Numbered from the stretch's first letter, positions 1 through 9,318 are shown. The stretch: DNA of 64,000 nucleotides from an uncultured Campylobacter sp. (GCA_900539505.1 UQCL01000004.1:1-64000), one strand, 5' to 3'. A program made the numbers and translations. The notes: generated by a model from the sequence alone, not told the origin.

Positions 1-2362
1 CGCTGTTATTGGTTGCAGAGCCGCTAGCCTTTGCACCTTTTACGTCGCCGGTAACTTGGCCGCTATCGACATTTACGCTGTTATTGGTTGCGCTGCCTGC
101 CGTCGCCTCTGCGCCCAGTGCGCTGCCCGCTACCTGTGCGCCTCCCTCTATTGTCACGGTGTTTTGCGAGGTACCGGTGCGACCGTATCCGCCCCAAACG
201 TTCTTTTTAGCTTCGCCGCCGTTTAATTTCACGGTATTTTTATCGGCAGCTTTTTGTGAGCTCAATCCGCCATAGACTTCATCATTCGCGGTAGTATTCG
301 TTAAATTTACGATATTTTCTTCTGCGTTATTGCTTATGCTATATCCGCCGTAAATTTCTTTCGTCACGGCGCTATCGTTTAAATGCACCTCATTTAATTT
401 AGCGGCTCCGCTTGAAGACTGACCGCCGATAACGGAATTTATTTTTGAGTTATTTTGCGCCGTTACGATATTTTTTGCGGCATCCCCGCTATTGGCTTGA
501 CCGCCGCTTACGATGCCGTCCGCCGTAGCGCCGTCTAAGGTTACTTTATTGTCATGGGCACTGCCGCCGCTCGTATTAACGCCGCCGCCATTGACTTGAT
601 TTTTGGCATGAGTGCGGGTTAAATTTACGGTATTGTTAAATGAGTTTACGCCTCTTCCGCCGAAAATCGTACCGCCTACTTCACCGTCTTCTATATCTAC
701 GATATTTCTTGAAGCATCGTTGGTAGTGGATGTGCCGCCGTAAATTTTACCGCTTACGACGTTGTTCCCTCTAAGCTTGACGTGGTTGTCTTCCGCTTTG
801 CCGCCTGCTGCGTTGCCGCCGTAAATATTCTCGCCGACTTTGGAGTTAGTCAAAAATACTCTGCTGCCGGTTACGGCGCCGTTAGAGCTTTTTCCGCCAA
901 TAACGCTCTTTTTAAAAGTCGTGCCGGTTGCGGTTATTTTATTTTCGGAAGCACCGGTTTTGCCTTCGCCGCCGATTGCTTCCTTACCGATCGTTCCGCC
1001 TGTAGCGGTTATATAGGATTTCGTAACGTTTTTAGCATCGCTTCGTCCGCCGACGGCTCTTCCATTTATCTTAGCGGTTCCGCTAATATCGACGTGGCTT
1101 TCGGTAACATCGCCTCCTGCGGCATCGCTCCAACCGCCGTAAACGCCGTCGCTAGCTCCTACTTCGCCGCCACTCATCTCTACGTAGCCGTTTTTTATGC
1201 TACCTTTCAAATTCCAGTTACCGTAAACGCCTCCGTCAACTTTACCGCCACTCATAATAACGTGGTCGTTTTCGCTCGTATATCCGTCCGCTCTGGAGTA
1301 ACCTCCATAAACATATGCACGCACATAGCCGCCGCTAATATTCGAGTAGTTATTTTTAGATGTCGTAACCATATACGAGCCTGCCATACCGCCGTCGCTT
1401 TCAATACTTCCGTTTCTGAGTATCACGCCGTTGCCTTCGGCAGTAGCTTTTCCCGCGGGATCATGTATACCGGCGTTGTTGCCATTTGCACCAAATACGC
1501 CGGCATTGCCTATCATCTTTGCATTCTCATTATCGAACGTAACGGTATTGTCTTTTAAAGTAGCGGCATTGCTGGCCGAAGCGATTACGCCGTTAACGGT
1601 AGTGTCGCCGTTGCCGAGCGTAACGGCGCCGGTTATAGTAACCTTATTACCTTCGGCATTGCCGTTTTCTACCGCGGCACCTGCGATTTTACCGGCGATG
1701 GTAGGCGTATCGCTGATATTTACTTCGTTATTATTTGCTTGATTTGTACCGGTCGCCCTACCGCCCATTACGGATGTATTATTAAAGCCGCCGTAGCCCT
1801 GAAATAATACTTTGCTACTGCCGCTTATAGTTACTATATTGCGTATAGCGTCTCCGCTGTCTCTTGCTTGGTTATTCCACGTTCCGTTACCGCCTAGCAC
1901 TGCGCCGCGAACGGTGGAATTTGTAATATTTACGGTATTATCCTTTGCGCCTTTGCCCTCTCCGCCTACGGCGATCCAAACGGTGGCGCCGTTATTTATA
2001 TTAAGCTTATTATTCGTAGCTGCGGTAGTCTGCTCGAATATACAATTATTTCCGACGCAGACGCCGCCCGTATGACCGGAACCGTCGCCGATGCCGCCGC
2101 CATAAACTATATAGCCCGACATATCGGTCCCGCTAGGATCGCCCGTTATCGTTACTATATTATTATTAGGAGCTCCGTGGGTGCCTGCTTTACTTTGAAA
2201 GCCGCCCGACCAGTTTGTATTAGATGAATTTTTAAATGTGCTGGGACTGCCGTTTGAAGTAACTCTTGCGGTCGCCTTTTCTGCCAACACCTGCGATGGT
2301 ATAAGTGCTAACGTAGCAGCGATGCTCAGACCTGAGATAATTGGTATCTTAATATCTTTCAT
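1..2362 (-). CDS. Large secreted repeat protein (beta-helix adhesin/autotransporter-like), 3' end beyond window
   Basis: I checked the frame base by base: it stays open from the ATG at 2362 to the window edge, giving at least 787 codons. The start follows AAGGAT at a good distance. Residues 1 to about 26 form a signal peptide (hydrophobic core, then VLA before Glu-Lys). The rest is about 25 copies of a 28-34-residue repeat with the pattern N-x-V-x-phobic-x-G, about ten residues, then G-G, rich in Asn, Gly, Thr and Ser with few Cys. This is typical of a right-handed beta-helix passenger. I infer export across the outer membrane as an adhesin or autotransporter, but no C-terminal beta-barrel or other anchor lies in the window, so the secretion route is unproven. 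Repeats near the left edge are also similar as DNA, for example a shared stretch at about 1-20 and 76-97, which suggests recent expansion. Confidence 0.85.
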   Translation of the reverse strand, partial: MKDIKIPIISGLSIAATLALIPSQVLAEKATARVTSNGSPSTFKNSSNTNWSGGFQSKAGTHGAPNNNIVTITGDPSGTDMSGYIVYGGGIGDGSGHTGGVCVGNNCIFEQTTAATNNKLNINNGATVWIAVGGEGKGAKDNTVNITNSTVRGAVLGGNGTWNNQARDSGDAIRNIVTISGSSKVLFQGYGGFNNTSVMGGRATGTNQANNNEVNISDTPTIAGKIAGAAVENGNAEGNKVTITGAVTLGNGDTTVNGVIASASNAATLKDNTVTFDNENAKMIGNAGVFGANGNNAGIHDPAGKATAEGNGVILRNGSIESDGGMAGSYMVTTSKNNYSNISGGYVRAYVYGGYSRADGYTSENDHVIMSGGKVDGGVYGNWNLKGSIKNGYVEMSGGEVGASDGVYGGWSDAAGGDVTESHVDISGTAKINGRAVGGRSDAKNVTKSYITATGGTIGKEAIGGEGKTGASENKITATGTTFKKSVIGGKSSNGAVTGSRVFLTNSKVGENIYGGNAAGGKAEDNHVKLRGNNVVSGKIYGGTSTTNDASRNIVDIEDGEVGGTIFGGRGVNSFNNTVNLTRTHAKNQVNGGGVNTSGGSAHDNKVTLDGATADGIVSGGQANSGDAAKNIVTAQNNSKINSVIGGQSSSGAAKLNEVHLNDSAVTKEIYGGYSISNNAEENIVNLTNTTANDEVYGGLSSQKAADKNTVKLNGGEAKKNVWGGYGRTGTSQNTVTIEGGAQVAGSALGAEATAGSATNNSVNVDSGQVTGDVKGAKASGSATNNS

Positions 2363-2396
2363 AGTTGTAATCCTTCGTAAAAAATAAAAACTATCC

Positions 2397-2424
2397 ATTA
2401 TACTATAAAAATACCTATTTACAA
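2397..2424 (-). promoter_or_regulatory. Promoter of the repeat protein
   Basis: On the minus strand TTGTAA (2419-2424) and TATAAT (2397-2402) are separated by 16 bp. They lie about 35 bp upstream of the ATG and fit a sigma-70-type promoter. This supports 2362 as the true gene start. Confidence 0.6.
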
Positions 2425-2949
2425 TAAATTTAATAAAATTTCTAACGAAACGTAGCTTAACGCGAAAAAATGGGTATTGTGATGCAACGTTTTCGATAAT
2501 AAAGTAAAATTTCAGCTTATTTTTGTTATCGAAGCTTAAACGAAAAATTACGATTACAAAATGATGGAATTTTAAAATTCCGACCTTAAAATTTAGCCAG
2601 CGGAATTCCCAAGAAGCGTCGCTGCGAGAAAAGCGCTAAAATAAAAAAGCAGCAGTTTCCGATAGTAAGAAATAGGGCAAGGCATAAATTTTATAAAATT
2701 TGGATTTGTAGAATTTAAAATGAAGTAATATACAAGAGGAATTAAAATTTGAAGTAATTCTAGGTTAGAAGCACATACTTCTGCGGTATGTTGTTAGCAA
2801 AGAGATTAAAATTTTAAAGCAGTCCCAGGCGAGGCGATAAAAACGATAAAGTAGCGGCGCGGAGAGTTAAATTTTAAAAATTCTAAGTGAAAACAAAAGT
2901 AAAATTCTAAGAATTTCAAGTGAAAAATCTGGGCTTTTAGCGGTGTTTT

Positions 2950-2999
2950 GAAATAGCAAAGGGCTTTCAGAGATGCTTGAAATAACAGAGGGCTTTCGG
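2950..2999. repeat. Pair of 21-bp imperfect direct repeats
   Basis: The segments 2950-2970 and 2979-2999 match at 18 of 21 positions (GAAATA..CA..GGGCTTTC.G). The second copy runs into the stem-loop at 2990-3025. Function is unknown. Confidence 0.55.
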
Positions 3000-3025
3000 C
3001 AGCTTTTAATGCCTGCCGGAAGCCC
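2990..3025 (+). terminator. Stem-loop, possible terminator
   Basis: GGGCTTTCGGCAG (2990-3002) can pair with CTGCCGGAAGCCC (3013-3025) over 13 positions with one G-U pair. On the plus strand it is followed by ATTTTTATAG. Neither flanking gene is transcribed in that direction, so its role is unclear; it may block antisense transcription. Confidence 0.4.
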
Positions 3026-3164
3026 ATTTTTATAGTTTATGTATCTTTTGTGCTCGAAAGCTCGAAATTCCGCTTGTCAAAAAGTCCAAAACCTCAAAAG
3101 CTTCTGTTTGCTTACTCGCAATGTTCCGCTAATGCTTTGTCCTGGGCTTGCCGCGGTTAAATTT

Positions 3165-3209
3165 TAACGCTTTCGCGTTACTCGCCGTTAAGCTTGGTGG
3201 ACCAAGCTT
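3165..3209 (-). terminator. Two consecutive hairpins at the 3' end of htrA
   Basis: AAGCTTGG/CCAAGCTT with a 4-base loop (3190-3209) overlaps the htrA stop codon. TAACGC/GCGTTA with a GAAA-type tetraloop follows at 3165-3180. Both could fold in the htrA transcript. There is no strong T-run after them, so they may stabilise the 3' end rather than terminate. Confidence 0.4.
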
Positions 3210-4630
3210 TAGCGGATTACAAGACCTTGCGGAATTCCGCGTCTGATAACCCAAACTAGGGTTTTCTTGCCCTTGTAATCTTTGATGTATCGATCGAAGT
3301 CGTCTGAGCTTTTGACATCGTTTTGACCGACTTGGATGATCACGTCGCCTACCTCAAAGCCGTAATCATCGGCTTTTGAGCCATCTTTGACGCTTAAGAC
3401 GAGGGCACCCGAGACATCGTCGTCGAGGTTATATTTGCGGCGCAAGCTGTCATTTAATGTCCTTAGCTTTAGCCCCTCTATTGCGCTTTTTGAGTCCTCG
3501 CCGGCTGAGCCTAAGGTGGTGGAGTCGGATTTCATCGCGTCTAGCTTGATAGTCGTGCTCTTGCTTTTGCCGTCGCGTTCAAATTCTACATCCACTGAGC
3601 TTCCTGGAGCCATTGAGCCGATTAAATTTTTTAACTCGTTGGCGTTTTTGATAGATTTGCCGTTTATTTTAGTGATCAAATCGCCGCGCTTGATACCTGC
3701 TTTATCGGCTGGCATATCCTTTTCTACGCTTGAGATTAGTGCGCCCTCTTTGCTTTCATAGAGCTCTTTTTGGTCTTTAGACATATCTGAGATCGTGACG
3801 CCTATAAAGCCACGCTCGATCTTGCCGTTTGTGATGAGCTTTTCTGCGATCTCTTTTACCATATTTGAAGGGATCGCAAAGCCTACGCCGTTATTTCCGC
3901 CGCCGCGACTTAAAATGGCGGAATTTATCCCCAAAAGCGCGCCGCGACTATCCACTAGCGCGCCGCCTGAGTTGCCCGGATTGATCGAAGCGTCGGTTTG
4001 GATGAAATTTTCATATTGATTTAACCCGATATTGTTTTTATTTAGCGCCGAGATTATGCCTTGAGTGATGGTGCCGCCCACGCCGAAAGGATTTCCGATA
4101 GCAAATACAATGTCGCCCTCCATAGCCTTGGACGAGTCGGCAAATTTAACCGCAGAGAGGTTTTTTTCGTCGATTTTAATGATTGCAAGGTCGGTTTTAG
4201 GGTCGGTGCCGATTACCTTGGCTTTATACTCTTTATCGCCTTCTAGTAGTGTAACTACGATTTCGTCGGCATTTTCTATTACGTGATTATTTGTGACAAT
4301 ATAGCCGTCTTCGGAGATGATGACACCAGAGCCTAGCGAGCTTCCCTCGCGCTCCTGCTGCTGCGGAATGTCAAAGTCGAAAAATTGCTTAAAAAACGGA
4401 TCGTCAAACATCTGCGACATCGGGCTGTTGCTTGCTTTGATCTTGGTTTTAGTTGCGATATTGACGACGGATTTTTTTGCGTCCGCAAGTGAGCTGTGAT
4501 ACGAAAGCACCACGTCTTGATTAAAGCCCGGATTTACGCGCTCATAATTGCTTGGAGCTTCTTTAATGTCGATACTGGCGCCAAAAAGCGCACCTGCTAA
4601 AGCTATCGATATGATGATCGATTTTTTCAT
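3209..4630 (-). CDS. htrA: Periplasmic serine protease/chaperone HtrA (DegP/DegQ family)
   Basis: 473 aa, the normal family length. A signal peptide spans residues 1 to about 18 (ending GALFGA). The trypsin-like domain has the catalytic triad His116 (TNNHV), Asp147 (TDLAI) and Ser221 (GNSGG), followed by two PDZ domains at about 270-365 and 385-470. In Campylobacter HtrA degrades and refolds misfolded periplasmic proteins and is secreted to cleave host E-cadherin; that is family knowledge. AAGGAAG precedes the ATG. The gene is divergent from cbpA-hspR, the order I recall for C. jejuni (Cj1228c to Cj1230), which groups heat-stress functions. Confidence 0.95.
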   Translation of the reverse strand: MKKSIIISIALAGALFGASIDIKEAPSNYERVNPGFNQDVVLSYHSSLADAKKSVVNIATKTKIKASNSPMSQMFDDPFFKQFFDFDIPQQQEREGSSLGSGVIISEDGYIVTNNHVIENADEIVVTLLEGDKEYKAKVIGTDPKTDLAIIKIDEKNLSAVKFADSSKAMEGDIVFAIGNPFGVGGTITQGIISALNKNNIGLNQYENFIQTDASINPGNSGGALVDSRGALLGINSAILSRGGGNNGVGFAIPSNMVKEIAEKLITNGKIERGFIGVTISDMSKDQKELYESKEGALISSVEKDMPADKAGIKRGDLITKINGKSIKNANELKNLIGSMAPGSSVDVEFERDGKSKSTTIKLDAMKSDSTTLGSAGEDSKSAIEGLKLRTLNDSLRRKYNLDDDVSGALVLSVKDGSKADDYGFEVGDVIIQVGQNDVKSSDDFDRYIKDYKGKKTLVWVIRRGIPQGLVIR

Positions 4631-4665
4631 TTTTGCTTCCTTTGTGATAATGAAATTTTGGCGAA

Positions 4666-4671
4666 ATTATA
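4666..4671 (-). promoter_or_regulatory. htrA -10 element
   Basis: TATAAT on the minus strand, 36 bp upstream of the htrA ATG. The preceding DNA is A/T-rich with no clear -35, which is common for Campylobacter sigma-70 promoters. Confidence 0.5.
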
Positions 4672-4732
4672 AATTTTGTCCGCTAATATATTCTTAACGC
4701 AAAATTAAAATTTATAAATAGAATTTAGCAAA

Positions 4733-4753
4733 CTTGATTGACACTCACTAAAG
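4733..4753 (+). promoter_or_regulatory. HAIR-like operator for HspR
   Basis: CTTGATT-N7-ACTAAAG matches the HAIR consensus CTTGAGT-N7-ACTCAAG at 12 of 14 positions with the exact 7-bp spacing. It lies directly upstream of cbpA-hspR and overlaps the -35 box, so HspR binding would block transcription. Autoregulation of this operon by HspR is known in Campylobacter and Helicobacter. Assignment of this particular site is by motif only. Confidence 0.75.
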
Positions 4754-4767
4754 TTTTATGATATAAT
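4738..4767 (+). promoter_or_regulatory. cbpA-hspR promoter
   Basis: TTGACA (4738-4743) and TATAAT (4762-4767) with an 18-bp spacer. The -35 hexamer lies inside the HAIR-like operator, which is a good arrangement for steric repression. Transcription would start about 25 bp before the cbpA ATG. Confidence 0.75.
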
Positions 4768-4798
4768 CTACATAAATTTTAAGATTTTAAGGATTAAA

Positions 4799-5713
4799 AT
4801 GGCAAGTACAAGCAGTTTATACGAAACCCTGGGCGTGGATAAATCCGCAAGCGCCGAGGAGATTAAAAAAGCTTACCGCAGGCTAGCTCGCAAGTATCAC
4901 CCCGATATCAATAAAGAACCAGGAGCTGAGGATAAATTTAAAGAGATCAACGCCGCGTATGAAATTTTAAGCGACGAGAAAAAGCGCGCGCAGTATGACC
5001 GCCATGGCGACGAGATGTTCGGCGGACAGAATTTCCACGATTTCGCGCAGGGTTCGGCAAACATGGGCGATCTAAACGACATCCTAAACAGCATTTTCGG
5101 CGGCTCCTTCGGCGCAAAAAGCGCAGGCTCGCGCGGTGGATTTAGTTTCAGCTCTTTCGGTGGCGGCGAAGGTTTTAGCGGCTTTAGCGGCAGTAGTTTC
5201 GGTGGCGGATTTGGCGGCGCGCAGAGCCTAGATACGCACAGCTCGATTGAAATTCCTTTTGAAACCGCGATACAAGGCGGCGAGATGAGCGTGCGCGTGG
5301 GCGGCGAGACGGTTAAATTTAAAGTGCCCGCGGGTATCAATGCGGGCGAGAAGCTACGCATCAGGGGTAAAGGACAAAAATCAGGTGCTCAAAGCGGCGA
5401 TCTAATTTTGGAAATAAAAATCGCGCCAAGCGCCGAGTATAGCCGCGAAGGCGACGATCTTTTCAAAAAGATTGACGTGCCTTTGAAAACGGCGATGTTT
5501 GGTGGAAAAGTAGAAATTTCGACGCCAAGTAAAAGCGCAACGATAAAGATTGCAAAGAATACCAAAAACGGGCAGAAATACCGCTTAAAAGGCTATGGCG
5601 TGCAAAACCGCAAGAGTAAAATTTTAGGCGATCTATACGCGGTGGTAAATGTCGTTTTGCCCGACGTCGATTCGCTGGACGAGGACGTCAAAGCCGCGCT
5701 GCAAAAGCTATAA
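4799..5713 (+). CDS. cbpA: DnaJ-like co-chaperone CbpA
   Basis: 304 aa. The N-terminal J domain (about 5-70) has the HPD motif at His34-Asp36, which stimulates the DnaK ATPase. A Gly/Phe-rich linker follows (about 75-145) and then two beta-sandwich substrate-binding domains (about 150-300). The four CxxCxGxG zinc repeats of true DnaJ are missing, so this is CbpA rather than DnaJ. AAGGAT precedes the ATG. It is the first gene of a two-gene operon with hspR, 12 bp apart, under a HAIR-like operator. Acts in the cytoplasm in heat-shock protein folding. Confidence 0.92.
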   Translation: MASTSSLYETLGVDKSASAEEIKKAYRRLARKYHPDINKEPGAEDKFKEINAAYEILSDEKKRAQYDRHGDEMFGGQNFHDFAQGSANMGDLNDILNSIFGGSFGAKSAGSRGGFSFSSFGGGEGFSGFSGSSFGGGFGGAQSLDTHSSIEIPFETAIQGGEMSVRVGGETVKFKVPAGINAGEKLRIRGKGQKSGAQSGDLILEIKIAPSAEYSREGDDLFKKIDVPLKTAMFGGKVEISTPSKSATIKIAKNTKNGQKYRLKGYGVQNRKSKILGDLYAVVNVVLPDVDSLDEDVKAALQKL

Positions 5714-5725
5714 GGAGGCATCAAA

Positions 5726-6037
5726 ATGCATGATTACGATGAGCCGGTTTATCTCATATCGATAGTTTCGAAGGTCCTAGATATCCATCCGCAGACGCTA
5801 CGGCAATACGAGCGCGAAGGACTCGTAAGCCCGGGGCGCACGGAGGGCAAGATGCGCCTGTACTCGGCGCATGATATGGACCGCATACGCATGATTTTAA
5901 ACCTTACAAAGGAGCTTGGCGTCAATCTTGCGGGCGTGGACGTGATCTTTCGCCTGCAAGAAAGGATTGCCGAGTATGAGCGCGAGATCGAGGAGCTACG
6001 GGCTAGAATTTTAGAGCTTGGCGGAGAGACAGAATAA
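5726..6037 (+). CDS. hspR: Heat-shock repressor HspR (MerR family)
   Basis: 103 aa. An N-terminal winged helix-turn-helix (about 9-75) has the MerR-type recognition stretch HPQTLRQYEREGL. A short C-terminal coiled coil rich in Glu and Arg (about 77-100) follows. HspR represses chaperone operons by binding HAIR inverted repeats, with DnaK as co-repressor in studied species. AAGGAGG lies just upstream of the ATG, giving strong translation. The HAIR-like site at 4733-4753 makes autoregulation likely. Confidence 0.92.
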   Translation: MHDYDEPVYLISIVSKVLDIHPQTLRQYEREGLVSPGRTEGKMRLYSAHDMDRIRMILNLTKELGVNLAGVDVIFRLQERIAEYEREIEELRARILELGGETE

Positions 6038-6536
6038 GGTCTGCGAGATAAAGATTAAAGCTTAACAAAAATTGAGGTCTTAGCGCTATAAGCTGAGATT
6101 TTAATGCTATCAAAAAGCAAGATCGCCTCGCAAGCCTAGATTCAAGCGATAAATTTTGATTTTCAGAGAGGATTTGCGGGCGCGTTAAATTTCGCGTCAA
6201 ATTTAAAGTCGCACCAAATAAACCCGGGCGAATTTTCTTGCAATTAAATTTAAAAACCGCCTTGATATAATTTGGTTTTAAAATTTAAAATTCCAAGCCG
6301 TGTTAGGCTTTAAAATTTTGTCGCGAACCTCTAAATTTAGCGATAAAGTGCGACATAATTTCTCTATTTTTAAGCGGGATTTTAGTAAAATCACATTATA
6401 AAATTTTCCCGTAAATTTATATGAAAAGATAGAATTTCATCGATTATCGCCTCCAATAAATGGTCGCGGATAATGTAAAATTTGACAATAAATTTAGCGC
6501 TAAATTTTATGCATAATCTTACAAAAAAGGGAGTTA
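6038..6536. other. Non-coding stretch between hspR and kefB
   Basis: About 500 bp, A/T-rich, with many AAATTT-type words. I see no credible gene and no clear terminator. The last 40 bp carry CATAATC as a possible -10 and GGGAG as the kefB ribosome binding site. Confidence 0.5.
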
Positions 6537-8168
6537 ATGGAGCTTGTTATAGAGCTATTTCTTGCGATCACTGCGCTTGCGATAGTGCTAAATATCGTCT
6601 TTAAAATTTTTGAAATTCCCACCATCATCGGCTATATCGTCGCGGGCGTGTGCTTTTCGCAGATCTATAGTCTAAGCAGCGTCGAAAACGCCCATATGTC
6701 CGAGCTGGCAGAATTTGGCATCGTCTTTTTGATGTTTACCATCGGGCTTGAGTTTAGCTTCCATCACCTGATGAGTATGAAAAAGGACGTGTTTTTTAAC
6801 GGCATACTCCAAGTACTCGGCACCGGTATTATTCTAGCGCTCATCATCGATCAAGCTTTCGGCGGAAACATAAAAACCGTGATGATTATCGGGCTTGCGC
6901 TCGCGCTTAGCTCTACGGCGATCGTGCTAAAAACACTCAACGAAACAGGCGAAATCAACCAAAACTACGGGCGCAAGGTGCTTGGCATCCTGCTATTTCA
7001 AGATCTCGCCGTCATTCCTATTTTGCTGATGATTGACATATTCGGCTCGACCGACAATACCCCCGTGAACTATCTAATCTTAAAAACTGCCGTAAGCGCC
7101 GCCATAGTGGTAGTGATCCTTTTCGTGCTCGGTAAATTTGCTTTTAACCGCTTCCTCTACTACGTCGTAAGGACAAATTCTAAAGAAATTTTCATCGCGA
7201 CCATCCTTTTTACCGTCGTGGGGGCTAGCTTTTTGGCGCATGTTTTTGGCTTTTCATACACGCTGGGCGCGTTCATCGCAGGCATGCTCATCGCAGAAAC
7301 TGAGTATAAACACGAGATAGAAGCCGATCTGACGCCGTTTCGAGACATACTGCTGGGGCTTTTTTTTATCACGATTGGCATGCAGATAAATTTTGAAGTA
7401 ATCGTCTCGCACTATGGGCTAATCCTGCTCGCTATTATCGTTATAATGGCGCTTAAAACGGTTGTGATTTACGCGATCTTATTTCTCTCGACCGGTAAAA
7501 GAATAGCGCTAAAAGCGGCGCTGTCGCTATGCCAGATAGGTGAGTTTGCGCTTGCGATCTTTTCGCTGTTGATGAGCCGCGATATGCTAAGTAAGGAAAA
7601 CGGGCAAATTTTAATTACAGTCGTAACCGCGACTATGATTTTAACGCCGTTTATTCTTAAGAATTTAAACAAAATCGCCAACCGTTTCGAATCTAAGGTT
7701 GAAAAGCTCGAGGATGAGGAGCATAAAACTCAAATCCCGCCGATGAAAAATCATATCATTGTAGCAGGCTACGGCAGGATAGGGCAAGAAGTTGTGCTAC
7801 GCCTTAAAGATCAGGGGCTGCTATACGTAGTCGCCGAGAGCGATTTAGAGCTTGTGGATCTGGGCAAATCGCGCGGAGAGAATATATACTTTGTAAATAT
7901 AATGCAAAAAACTGCGATCGACGAGCTGCATGCGCGCGATGCGTCGGTCATCATCCTAACGATCGCAAATCAGCAAAAGCTAGACATCGTCGCTAAGATG
8001 CTAAACGGCTCTAATTTAAAAGCAAATATCATAGTGATGCATACGAGCGCTGATCCGCAAAGCGAGTTGCAGAGCGAATACGGCGAAAATTTTATATTCG
8101 TAAAAAAGGAGAGAGTAGTAGCCAATGCGCTTTTACAAGAGGCGCTGAAATGTAAGCTAACGCAGTAG
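6537..8168 (+). CDS. kefB: CPA2-type cation:proton antiporter with RCK/TrkA-N domain (KefB-like)
   Basis: 543 aa. About 12 hydrophobic helices span residues 1-380 and form the Na+/H+-exchanger-like membrane domain. It includes the conserved stretch GFSYTLGAFIAGML that carries the antiporter core. From about residue 403 a Rossmann fold with GYGRIGQEV (nucleotide-binding Gly-rich loop) forms a TrkA-N/RCK regulatory domain. Likely exports K+ (or Na+) in exchange for H+ at the inner membrane, gated by nucleotide or thiol adducts. Position after hspR matches C. jejuni Cj1231. GGGAG precedes the start. The exact ion is not decided by sequence. Confidence 0.88.
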   Translation: MELVIELFLAITALAIVLNIVFKIFEIPTIIGYIVAGVCFSQIYSLSSVENAHMSELAEFGIVFLMFTIGLEFSFHHLMSMKKDVFFNGILQVLGTGIILALIIDQAFGGNIKTVMIIGLALALSSTAIVLKTLNETGEINQNYGRKVLGILLFQDLAVIPILLMIDIFGSTDNTPVNYLILKTAVSAAIVVVILFVLGKFAFNRFLYYVVRTNSKEIFIATILFTVVGASFLAHVFGFSYTLGAFIAGMLIAETEYKHEIEADLTPFRDILLGLFFITIGMQINFEVIVSHYGLILLAIIVIMALKTVVIYAILFLSTGKRIALKAALSLCQIGEFALAIFSLLMSRDMLSKENGQILITVVTATMILTPFILKNLNKIANRFESKVEKLEDEEHKTQIPPMKNHIIVAGYGRIGQEVVLRLKDQGLLYVVAESDLELVDLGKSRGENIYFVNIMQKTAIDELHARDASVIILTIANQQKLDIVAKMLNGSNLKANIIVMHTSADPQSELQSEYGENFIFVKKERVVANALLQEALKCKLTQ

Positions 8169-8427
8169 CCTTGAGCGTTTAAGATCAAATTTAAACGCAT
8201 TTGCTATGCCTAAAATCTCCACGCTTCTTTATTCTTACTTCTATACTCAGCTAATTTGAAGCGTTTTAATGAACGCAGATAATAGATATATTTATAATAG
8301 CTGACTTGCAAATTTTAAAGGTGCAAAGTGCTGCTTTGGATTCATTTAAATTCTAAATTTAAGCTGTCATTCCACAGCAAAGGGATACTCCGACAAGGAG
8401 CTGATGAAATATATTTGAGCGATAAAG

Positions 8428-9051
8428 TTATTTAAAAACTCGTTTAAATTTTTGCTCAAATTTAGCGGCTTCATCTTGGGCACCTTGCGCCTTGTCGTTT
8501 GTTTTGTTAAAATTTTGCTCGCAGGAAATTTTATCAGCGATGGCTCCGCTAATTTTTGTCTGCGATTTTAGTGCCGGTAGATACACGGTCTCATCGGCGT
8601 CAAATTCCGGATTTGCGTTATATGTTATTATCGCCACCAAAATAGCGATAAAAATAGCGGGTATAATCTGACGCGTATCCCAGTCTATGTGATATTTTAT
8701 CTGTAAATAAAATCCGATTAAAGCATAAAGGACGCAAAATATCGCAGCCATATGTATCCATATAAGCATAAAGGCCTTATCTGCATCACTAAATAAAAGC
8801 AGGGCATATTTTTTATACTTCAGCCTGTTTAGGCAGACGAGTATATTTATCGCAGATAGCGCGAGCATGCATAAAAACGACATTATGGGCGCATTATGTA
8901 CAAACGTAAGAAACACGACGATATAAATCAGGAAGGTCAAAAGTGCCCCGAAAAACAGATATCTACAAAAGCGAAATCTATCGTAGCTTTTTAAAATTTC
9001 TTGCGGAATTCGGCTGATGTCCGCGGGGATTTTGTCTTTTTGCGTTTTCAT
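8428..9051 (-). CDS. Unknown four-helix membrane protein
   Basis: 207 aa, not recognised. It has four predicted membrane helices at about 30-50, 55-72, 95-118 and 128-145, and a hydrophilic Lys/Glu/Asn-rich C-terminal tail (about 150-207). Convergent to kefB. The ribosome binding site is weak (GCGGT). Overall style resembles the 121-residue membrane protein at 17945-18310: small polytopic protein of low complexity, Ile/Leu/Ala-rich, although I could not align them convincingly. Confidence 0.6.
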   Translation of the reverse strand: MKTQKDKIPADISRIPQEILKSYDRFRFCRYLFFGALLTFLIYIVVFLTFVHNAPIMSFLCMLALSAINILVCLNRLKYKKYALLLFSDADKAFMLIWIHMAAIFCVLYALIGFYLQIKYHIDWDTRQIIPAIFIAILVAIITYNANPEFDADETVYLPALKSQTKISGAIADKISCEQNFNKTNDKAQGAQDEAAKFEQKFKRVFK

Positions 9052-9318
9052 TTTTACCGCTTTTCTCGGTTATTTTAGCTCAAATTTTGCTTTTTTACTC
9101 CGTAGCGTTTTAAATTTAATGAAGCGGGCTTTTTTTGGCTTGCTTCTTTTTTGGCAGACAAGCGACCCCGATTTCTCATTAAATTTTTAAAAGCGAATAC
9201 TTACCGACTCTCGCAATTTTATCGATAAAATTTTTAGCAGGCTAAATTTACGCTTCTTTTCTAGCTAAATTTAGCTTCAAAATTTATCCTGCTTCATTCA
9301 TAAAATAAGGCAACTAAG

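Larger units (their letters stand above)
2363..3208. other. Long non-coding stretch between the repeat-protein gene and htrA
   Basis: About 850 bp with no credible gene. A 73-codon frame inside it is compositionally biased and lacks a ribosome binding site. By hand I count 18 RAATTY hexamers, 16 of them between 2401 and 2910. The right part holds a direct repeat and several stem-loops listed separately. Confidence 0.6.

Noticed and set aside
782..1558. Open plus-strand frame of 258 codons
   Set aside because: Antisense to the repeat protein; follows from its repeated Gly/Ala/Asn codons. No ribosome binding site; the minus frame has signal peptide and promoter.
2806..3027. 73-codon minus-strand frame
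   Set aside because: Phe/Leu/Lys-biased, no ribosome binding site, spans hairpins and repeats.
3209..4630. Small plus-strand frames over htrA
   Set aside because: All lie antisense to conserved catalytic and PDZ regions with no start signals.
4897..5361. 154-codon frame antisense to cbpA
   Set aside because: Mirror of the Gly/Phe-rich region; cbpA has J domain, promoter and ribosome binding site.
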